A DNA stretch of 64,000 nt. It comes from CAWDVH01 sp963805705. GTDB lineage: Bacteria; Actinomycetota; Actinomycetes; Streptosporangiales; Streptosporangiaceae. Position numbers and translations under genes: made by a program. Below the pieces are notes generated by a model that was not told the DNA's origin, made no database searches, and saw only the letters and a list, made by a program, of their open reading frames with translations. This document shows, in pieces, positions 58,575 to 64,000 of the stretch; position 1 is the first letter of the stretch, and each line of letters opens with the position of its first letter. The DNA lies in the NCBI GenBank assembly GCA_963805705.1, contig CAWDVH010000001.1, forward strand, positions 2,232,001 to 2,296,000, written 5' to 3'.

Positions 58575-60132
58575 ATGAGCGCAGCGCGCACCTATATCAG
58601 CACCACGATCCCCTACGTCAACGGCCGACCGCATCTCGGGCATGCGCTTGAGCTGGTCCAGGCCGACGTGCTGGCCCGGCATCGTCGCCTGGCCGGCGAT
58701 CAGGTTCGCTTCCAGACCGGCACCGACGACAACTCCCTCAAGAACGTGCTCGCCGCGCAGGCCGAGGGCATCAGCACCCCCGAGATCGTCGAGCGCAACG
58801 CGTCGGCCTTCGCCGAGCTGCGCGGGCCGCTGGCGCTGTCGTTCGATGACTTCATCAGGACCAGCAGCGATCCCCGTCATCAGCCCGGAGTTGAACGGCT
58901 CTGGCGCGCCTGCGCGGCCAGCGGTGACCTCTACCGCAAGCACTACGAGGGCCGCTACTGCGTCGGCTGCGAGCAGTTCTACAAGGCCGCCGAGCTGCCC
59001 GGCGGCCGGTGCCCCGAGCACGGCACGCAGCCGCAGGACGTCGCCGAGGAGAACTGGTTCTTCCGGCTGTCCCGCTACGCGGGCCAGCTGCACGAGCTGA
59101 TCAGCTCGGGCAGGCTGCAGGATCGAGCCGGCGGCGCGGCGCAACGAGGTACTCGGCTTCATCGCCGGGGGGCTCGATGATTTCAGCGCGTCCCGGTCGA
59201 CGGCGCGGGCGCACGGCTGGGGCATCGGCGTTCCTGGCGATCCCGGTCAGGTGATCTACGTCTGGTGGGATGCGCTCGGGAACTACATCACCGCACTGGG
59301 CTACGGCGACGGCGCTGCGGATTACCAGCGCTGGTGGGCCGGGGCGGACCGGCGGATCCACCTGGCGGGCAAGGGCGTGCTGAGATTCCACGCCGTCTAC
59401 TGGCCGGCGATCCTGCTGTCGGCCGGCGAGCCGCTGCCCACCGAGATCCTGGTGCACGACTATCTCACGATCAACGGACGCAAGATCAGCAAGTCGGCCC
59501 CGCCGGGCGACCGGGCGGATCCGGCGGAGCTGGCCGGGCGGTTCGGCACCGATGCCGTGCGGTGGTGGCTGCTGCGGGAGGTTCCCCGCGTGGGTGACGC
59601 CGATTTCACGGCGGACCGGCTGGTCGGCCGGGCCAATGCGGACCTCGCCAACGATCTGGGCAATCTCATCAGCCGGGTGGTATCCCTCGTGCATCGCTAC
59701 CGGGACGGCACGGTGCCGCGGGCATCCGGCGGCGCGCGGGACGAGGCAGGCGCGGGACCGCTGGCCGTCGCCTGCCAGCGAGCCCCGGCGGCCGTCGGCG
59801 CGGCGCTGGCTGCCTTCGACTTCCGTGCGGCGACCGCGGCGGTCTGGGACATCGTCGAGGCGGCCAACCGCTACGTGGAGCGCGCGGAGCCCTGGCACCT
59901 GGCCAGGGCCGAGCGGGCCGGGGACGCCAGCGCCGGGCAGCGGCTGGACGCCGTCCTGGAGGCACTCATCGGCGCCTGCCGCGTGCTGGCCGCCCAGCTG
60001 GAGCCGTTCGTGCCCGGCCTGGCCGAAAGGATAGCGGCCGCCTGTGCTGACTCAGCCGGGCGGCTGCCCGGGCCGCGGCCGCTGTTTCCGCGGCTGGAGC
60101 GGGGGACTGGCCACCGGATCGCGCCGCCCTGA
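58575..60132 (+). pseudogene. metG: Methionyl-tRNA synthetase, interrupted by a +1 frameshift
   Basis: Class I synthetase charging tRNA(Met). ATG 58575 follows AAGGAGG by 5 nt. First part: PYVNGRPHLGHALE (HIGH motif HLGH), TGTDDNSLKN, CVGCEQFYK and CPEHGTQ of the zinc-type insertion. After LISSGRLQ an extra G (59120-59121) shifts the frame; from about 59122 a second frame continues IEPAARRNEV, VIYVWWDALGNYI, KMSKS-type KISKSAPP and the anticodon domain to GHRIAPP. Removing one base restores 518 aa. All motifs survive, so either a sequence error or a second non-essential copy. It has a leader attenuator. Confidence 0.85.
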
Positions 60133-60135
60133 CGG

Positions 60136-60141
60136 TACCGT
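60136..60141 (+). promoter_or_regulatory. Leaderless -10 (TACCGT) of the hydroxyacid dehydrogenase gene
   Basis: TACCGT, 7 nt, GTG 60149. It overlaps the last codons region after metG. Confidence 0.5.
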
Positions 60142-60148
60142 CTGGGGT

Positions 60149-61063
60149 GTGCGGATATGGGTACCGACGCAGGAGGTAGCCGACGCGCTAGCCGGATTGC
60201 CTGGCGTGCTCACCGAGGTGGTCAATCCCGACGCCGTCAGCCTGCCGGCCAGCGCCGGGGAGGTGGAGTTCTACGTTCCGCCGTTCCCGGTACCTGGCCA
60301 GGCCGCGATCGCCGCCATGTCGCAGATGGCCAGGCTGAAGGTCGTGCAGACGATGACCGCCGGGATCGACGCGCTGCTGCCGAGCATTCCCGCGGGCGCC
60401 GTGCTGTGCAACGCCCGCGGCGTGCACGACGCGGGCACGGCCGAGTGGGTGGTCGCCGCCATCCTGGCCTGCGTGCGGCAGTTCCCCTACTTCGCGGCCG
60501 AGCAGGCCGCGCGCCGCTGGAGCTACCGGCCGACCGGCTGCCTGGCCGGCCAGACGGTGCTGATCGTCGGTTACGGCTCGATCGGCGCGGCGGTCGAGCG
60601 CAGGCTGAGCGGCTTCGAGGTCGAGGTAGTCCGGGTCGCCAGGGCCGCCCGTGACGGGGTGAGCCCGGTCGCGGACCTGCCCGCGCTGCTGCCGGCGGCC
60701 GATGTGGTCGTCCTGCTCGCGCCGGTGACCAGGGAGACCGTCGGCATGGCCGATGCGGCGTTCCTGGCCCGGATGAGGGACGGGGCGCTGCTGGTCAACG
60801 CGGCGCGTGGGTCCCTGGCCGTCACCGACGACCTGTGTGCCGAGCTGAGTACCGGCCGGCTCGGCGCGGCCCTCGATGTGACCGACCCCGAGCCGCTCGG
60901 GTCCGAGCACCCCCTGTGGGCCATGCCGAACGTATTCATCACCCCCCATGTAGCGGGCTCCACCCCGGCCTCGGTGCTGGGAGCCATCCGGTTTGTCCGG
61001 GAGCAGGCCGAGCGCTTCCTCGACGGAAAGCCGCTGGCCAACGTGATCACTGGCGCCTACTGA
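60149..61063 (+). CDS. D-isomer 2-hydroxyacid dehydrogenase family protein
   Basis: 304 aa NAD(P)H-linked oxidoreductase. Catalytic domain with MTAGIDALLPSIP, then the Rossmann motif GYGSIGAAVE, NAARGSL carrying catalytic Arg, DVTDPEPL carrying Glu, and His in ITPHVAGSTP. Chosen start GTG 60149: leaderless -10 exactly 7 nt upstream and homology begins there; the longer frame starts inside metG. Glyoxylate/hydroxypyruvate reductase or phosphoglycerate-dehydrogenase-like use cannot be separated. It follows metG by 16 bp. Confidence 0.88.
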   Translation: MRIWVPTQEVADALAGLPGVLTEVVNPDAVSLPASAGEVEFYVPPFPVPGQAAIAAMSQMARLKVVQTMTAGIDALLPSIPAGAVLCNARGVHDAGTAEWVVAAILACVRQFPYFAAEQAARRWSYRPTGCLAGQTVLIVGYGSIGAAVERRLSGFEVEVVRVARAARDGVSPVADLPALLPAADVVVLLAPVTRETVGMADAAFLARMRDGALLVNAARGSLAVTDDLCAELSTGRLGAALDVTDPEPLGSEHPLWAMPNVFITPHVAGSTPASVLGAIRFVREQAERFLDGKPLANVITGAY

Positions 61064-61087
61064 GCGCGACTCGCCAGGTGCCAGCGG

Positions 61088-61912
61088 CTACGGCTTGCGC
61101 GCGACGGCGCACCAGGGCCCGGCCGGGCCGGTGGTCTCGGTGCTGGCATCGGGTCGCCACCGGCGCGCGAGCACCAGGCCCGGATCGACCAGTTCCATGC
61201 CCTCGAAGAACCGGGCCACCCCGGCCCGGTCGCGCAGCGTGCCTTCCTCTCCCGTCAGCCGGTCGAGGATCTCGACCATCCTGGCCATCGCCTCGGCGTC
61301 GACGTCGCTGGGCGTATGGGAGATCGCCAGGTAGCTGCCCGGCGGCACGGCGTCCATCAGCGTGGCCACGATGGGGTAGGCCTCGTCGTCGGTGAAGTTC
61401 TCCAGTACGCCGGTCAGCACCACGGCGACCGGCAGGCTGAAGTCCAGTGTCCCGGCCGCGCCGGCCACGACCCGGCCCGTGTCGCGCAGGTCGGCATCAA
61501 GGTAGGCGACCACGCCGGCGGGAGCGCTGATCATCAGCGCACGGGCATGAGCCAGCACCACCGGATCGTAATCCACGTACACGATCCGGGCCTGCGGAGC
61601 TACCGACTGGGCGACCTCGTGGGTGTTGTTCGCGGCGGGCATGCCCATGCCGATATCGAGGAACTGGCGGATCCCGGCCTCCGCGGCCAGGTACCGCACC
61701 GCCCGGCCCAGGAACGCCCGGTTGGCCCGCACCCCGGCGATGATGTCCGGGTAGGCGGCCTGAACCAGGTCACCGGCCGCCCGGTCGGCGGCGAAATTGT
61801 CCTTGCCGCCCAGCCCGTAGTCATACACCCGCGCAATGTGCGCCACCCCGGCATTGAACGGCGGCGGGCCATCCCGGGGCGCGTCATTCCCTAAGTCATG
61901 GCCTGCTGACAC
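61088..61912 (-). CDS. SAM-dependent methyltransferase, DUF574 family (copy 1)
   Basis: 274 aa. Family block FNAGVAHIARVYDYGLGGKDNFAADR, shown here in short parts (VYDYGLGGKDNFAADR), then QFLDIGMGMPAANNTHEVAQ as the SAM-binding loop, YVDYDPVVLAHA, and a C-terminal RRWRPD. GTG 61912 is chosen since AAGGG lies 7 nt upstream. This actinomycete family, common in streptomycetes with many copies, methylates unknown substrates. It is about 80% identical by eye to the next gene and a recent duplicate. Confidence 0.88.
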   Translation of the reverse strand: MSAGHDLGNDAPRDGPPPFNAGVAHIARVYDYGLGGKDNFAADRAAGDLVQAAYPDIIAGVRANRAFLGRAVRYLAAEAGIRQFLDIGMGMPAANNTHEVAQSVAPQARIVYVDYDPVVLAHARALMISAPAGVVAYLDADLRDTGRVVAGAAGTLDFSLPVAVVLTGVLENFTDDEAYPIVATLMDAVPPGSYLAISHTPSDVDAEAMARMVEILDRLTGEEGTLRDRAGVARFFEGMELVDPGLVLARRWRPDASTETTGPAGPWCAVARKP

Positions 61913-61990
61913 CGGTCTGCCCTTCCTGTGCCGATCGCGCCGCATGTCGCCGAAATCGGGCCGCCTGCTTACAGAAGCGGGATGTTCCCC

Positions 61991-61996
61991 ATCATA
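61991..61996 (-). promoter_or_regulatory. -10 element (TATGAT) of methyltransferase copy 1
   Basis: Minus-strand TATGAT, a near-perfect -10, about 72 nt before GTG 61912's transcript start region. A convincing -35 is not seen. Confidence 0.45.
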
Positions 61997-62020
61997 ACGG
62001 CCCAGCCACGGGACCGCCCG

Positions 62021-62860
62021 TCAGGGCGCCAGCGCCTGCGGCTTGCGGGCGACAGCGCACCACAGGGGGGACGGGCGGGCTGTCCTGGCCCGGATATCGG
62101 GCCGCCATTGCTGCGCCAGCACCAGGCCGGGCTCGACCATTTCCATGCCCTCGAAGAACCTGGCCACCCCGGCCCGGTCGCGCAGCGTGCCTTTCTCCTC
62201 GGTCAGCCGGTCCAGGATCTCGACCATCTTGGCCATCTCCTGCGCGGCGACGTCGCTGGGCAGATGGGAGATCGCCAGGTAGCTGCCCGGCGGCACGGCA
62301 TCCCGCAGCGCAGCCACGATGCGGTACGCATCGTCGTCGGTGAAGTGCGGCAGCACGCCGGTCAGCACCAGGGCGACCGGCTGGCTGAAGTCCAGCGTCC
62401 CGGCCGCGCCGGCTACCACCTGGCCGGTGTCGCGCACGTCGGCGTCAAGGTAGGCCACCGCGCCCGCCGGATCGCTGACCAGCAGGGCACGAGCATGGGC
62501 CAGCACTACCGGGTTGTTGTCCACGTAGACGATCCGGGACTGCGGCGCCACCGACTGGGCGACCTCGTGGGTGTTGTTCGCGGCGGGCATGCCCACGCCG
62601 ATATCCAGGAACTGGCGGATCCCGGCCTCCGCGGCCAGGTACCGCACCGCCCGCCCCAGGAACGCCCGGTTGGCCCGGATCGCGGTAACGATGTCCGGGT
62701 AGGCGGCCAGGACCTGATCACCGGCCGCCCGGTCGGCGGCGAAATTGTCCTTGCCGCCCAGCCCGTAGTCATACACCCGCGCAATCTGCGCGACCCCGGT
62801 GTTAAAGGGCAGCGGATCATCCCGGCGCGAGCCATTTCCCGCGCCCTGGCCAGCCGACAC
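62021..62860 (-). CDS. SAM-dependent methyltransferase, DUF574 family (copy 2)
   Basis: 279 aa, paralogue of copy 1, same strand, 108 bp upstream. Same motifs (VYDYGLGGKDNFAADR; FLDIGVGMPAANNTHEV; AVALVLTGVLPHF). GTG 62860 with GGAAGGG 7 nt upstream, matching the start of copy 1. Differences cluster at both ends, suggesting substrate divergence rather than a fresh copy. Confidence 0.88.
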   Translation of the reverse strand: MSAGQGAGNGSRRDDPLPFNTGVAQIARVYDYGLGGKDNFAADRAAGDQVLAAYPDIVTAIRANRAFLGRAVRYLAAEAGIRQFLDIGVGMPAANNTHEVAQSVAPQSRIVYVDNNPVVLAHARALLVSDPAGAVAYLDADVRDTGQVVAGAAGTLDFSQPVALVLTGVLPHFTDDDAYRIVAALRDAVPPGSYLAISHLPSDVAAQEMAKMVEILDRLTEEKGTLRDRAGVARFFEGMEMVEPGLVLAQQWRPDIRARTARPSPLWCAVARKPQALAP

Positions 62861-63279
62861 CGATCCGCCCTTCCTGCGGCCGTTACTACGAGAGGAGGAG
62901 CAAGCGCCGGGCATGCGCCGGCGCCGTGCGGCCGCGTGCTCTGAGCCAACGCTAGCCTAGCGGCCTGCGCGCGGTCCGCCCACGCAGGCGAACTCTTCGC
63001 CGCCGGCCTCGGTACCTGGTCGCCTACCCGTTGGTGACGTTTCCTCAATCGAAGCGTGACCTCGGGCACGTAGAGTAAGACCAGATCGCTCAATGCGAGA
63101 CCGCGCCCAGTGCGCCGGCGTACTGAGCGACATCCGGCGGCTTTGGATATGCGTCCTAGCGGGCGTGAACCGCCAGGGCTCAACGAAGAGCCGCAGTCAC
63201 GGTGCAGGGCGAGAGCCCGGCGGGCCTAACAGGTCAGCCAGGCTCGCTGTCGGCTATGGCGCAGCGAAAGGGAGGCTTG
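62861..63279 (+). promoter_or_regulatory. Intergenic region with a structured leader before the terminal membrane protein
   Basis: No gene in about 420 bp. TAGAGT at 63071-63076 is a -10 candidate. Downstream, TCGCTCA (63086-63092)/TGAGCGA (63124-63130), GGCGG (63136-63140)/CCGCC (63170-63174), GGCTC (63177-63181)/GAGCC (63188-63192) and GGGC-GAGA-GCCC (63207-63218, GNRA loop) form successive hairpins. It does not match a riboswitch consensus I know. Confidence 0.45.
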
Positions 63280-63312
63280 GTGCGCGCGGATGCGTCCGGT
63301 GGCGTGCCATGA
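63280..63312 (+). CDS. Ten-codon upstream ORF coupled to the terminal membrane protein gene
   Basis: GTG then CGC GCG GAT GCG TCC GGT GGC GTG CCA TGA (MRADASGGVP). GGGAGG lies 4 nt upstream, and its TGA overlaps the ATG at 63309 (ATGA). The next gene has no ribosome-binding site of its own, so translation there probably depends on this ORF. Confidence 0.4.
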   Translation: MRADASGGVP

Positions 63313-64000
63313 GCGTGGCCATGCAGGTAGGGACGACGGCCGAGGCTCTGGCTGCCGCCAGTGCGGCGGTCTTGCTATGGCGTGGCGCGAGCCGCCACGA
63401 GCCATCCGTTAAGCGTGCCTACAGAGTGCTGGCGGCGGTGGCCGTTCTGTGGGGAGCCGCCTTCATCGGCCCGACGGCTTTCGGCGGCCCGCTGACCGGT
63501 ACCACCTTCCCGCTGACGCTTGCGGACCTGCTGGCCCTCCTGGCGCTGCCGGCCCTGGTGATCGCCGTGGCCGCGATGACCCCGCCCGCACCGGAGCCGG
63601 GCAGCGGCCGGCCGGCACCCGGCGCGCAGGCACCAGGGACGCCGGCCCGCACTGTGCTGACGCGCGGCGCCGTAGCGCGGCTGGCGGACTGCTTGCTGCT
63701 GGTGTCCGCGCTGTTCGCCATCGGCTGGCTGACCCTGTTCGAGGCCGAGTACGCCAAGGCCGGCGTGGGTGCCGGGGCGTTCACGCTCAACTTGATCCGG
63801 CCGCTGGCGGACCTGCTCGCGCTCGGCGTGCTCCTGGCCTTCGCGGTGCGGGCGGGCCGGCGCGGCCTGGGGCCGGGCCTGGCGCTGCTCGCCGTGGCCG
63901 CGGGCGACGCGCTGGCGGTCGGCGCCCGGATCAGCGGGACGGCGGTGGGAGCGTGGCCGCAGGTGGCCTGGCTGGCCGGGCTGTGCCTGCTGGGAGCGGC
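63309..64000 (+). CDS. Polytopic membrane protein, 3'-truncated by the window edge
   Basis: About 230 codons from ATG 63309 to the end without a stop. Six or seven hydrophobic segments: AALAAASAAVLLW, VLAAVAVLWGAAFIG, LADLLALLALPALVIAVAAM, LADCLLLVSALFAIGWLTL, PLADLLALGVLLAFAV, LALLAVAAGDALAVG and WLAGLCLLGA. The layout resembles the N-terminal membrane sensors of actinobacterial GGDEF/EAL proteins, but no catalytic domain lies within the window. Short upstream ORF overlaps its ATG. Confidence 0.7.
   Translation, partial: MSVAMQVGTTAEALAAASAAVLLWRGASRHEPSVKRAYRVLAAVAVLWGAAFIGPTAFGGPLTGTTFPLTLADLLALLALPALVIAVAAMTPPAPEPGSGRPAPGAQAPGTPARTVLTRGAVARLADCLLLVSALFAIGWLTLFEAEYAKAGVGAGAFTLNLIRPLADLLALGVLLAFAVRAGRRGLGPGLALLAVAAGDALAVGARISGTAVGAWPQVAWLAGLCLLGA

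Noticed and set aside
63070..63280. A c-di-GMP (GEMM) or cobalamin riboswitch before the last gene
   Set aside because: The conserved GEMM core (GGACGCAAAGC type) and the B12 box are absent; kept only as an unclassified structured leader.

Overview
The window is about 72% GC with strong G/C bias at third codon positions, frequent GTG/TTG starts and many leaderless genes. Gene order also points to a filamentous-type actinomycete (Streptomycetales/Streptosporangiales-like). From memory, the order pcrA - B12-binding mutase subunit - sucC - sucD - DUF6350 - purN - purH - folD and the order etfB - etfA - cysteine desulfurase - mnmA - MetE-like - ligA - gatCAB are both typical of that group. No rRNA, tRNA or CRISPR array was seen.

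Layout. 1-8400: end of malate dehydrogenase, an M20 amidohydrolase, a CNNM/CorC transporter-like protein, guaA, a one-helix protein, kynureninase, and an unusual SRPBCC protein carrying an RNA-polymerase alpha-CTD-like domain and a C-terminal membrane anchor. 8600-15400: PIG-L deacetylase, then an amine/amino-acid catabolic neighbourhood (two aldehyde dehydrogenases, one frameshifted; a saccharopine-dehydrogenase-like protein; an APC permease). 15400-22650: pcrA, an alpha/beta hydrolase overlapping it tail to tail, the B12-binding subunit, sucCD and DUF6350. 22660-37700: a block of accessory character that separates DUF6350 from purN: LAL-type LuxR regulator, transporter remnant, aquaporin, arylsulfatase, HAD phosphatase, DUF2252 protein, K+ channel operon, orphan STAND NTPase and a Tat-exported haem peroxidase. 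37740-45370: purN-purH-folD, etfBA, cysteine desulfurase and mnmA. 45370-48300: a decayed region with remnants of an ISL3-like transposase, a PyrE-like phosphoribosyltransferase and a tyrosine recombinase around intact RibD/DHFR-like and NUDIX genes. 48390-64000: DUF1707 protein, MetE-like protein, ligA, GGDEF-EAL protein, gatCAB, metG with a putative attenuator, a 2-hydroxyacid dehydrogenase, two tandem DUF574-type methyltransferases and the start of a membrane protein.

Functional links. sucCD and malate dehydrogenase serve the TCA cycle, and the B12 subunit feeds succinyl-CoA into it. purN, purH, folD and guaA cover purine and one-carbon metabolism. The desulfurase supplies sulfur to MnmA for tRNA thiolation. 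gatCAB and metG serve aminoacyl-tRNA supply. etfBA carries electrons from acyl-CoA dehydrogenases.

Most notable signals: (1) upstream of metG, a strong -10, a 12-codon leaderless leader peptide with two adjacent Met codons and mutually exclusive hairpins ending in a terminator, i.e. a trp-type attenuator apparently sensing methionyl-tRNA; (2) the SRPBCC/alpha-CTD/TM fusion; (3) at least seven genes with TANNNT exactly 7 nt before the start codon; (4) a 10-bp perfect palindrome covering the pcrA -10; (5) three tiny upstream ORFs joined by ATGA overlaps to downstream genes. Two apparent single-base frameshifts (an aldehyde dehydrogenase and metG) may be real or sequence errors.
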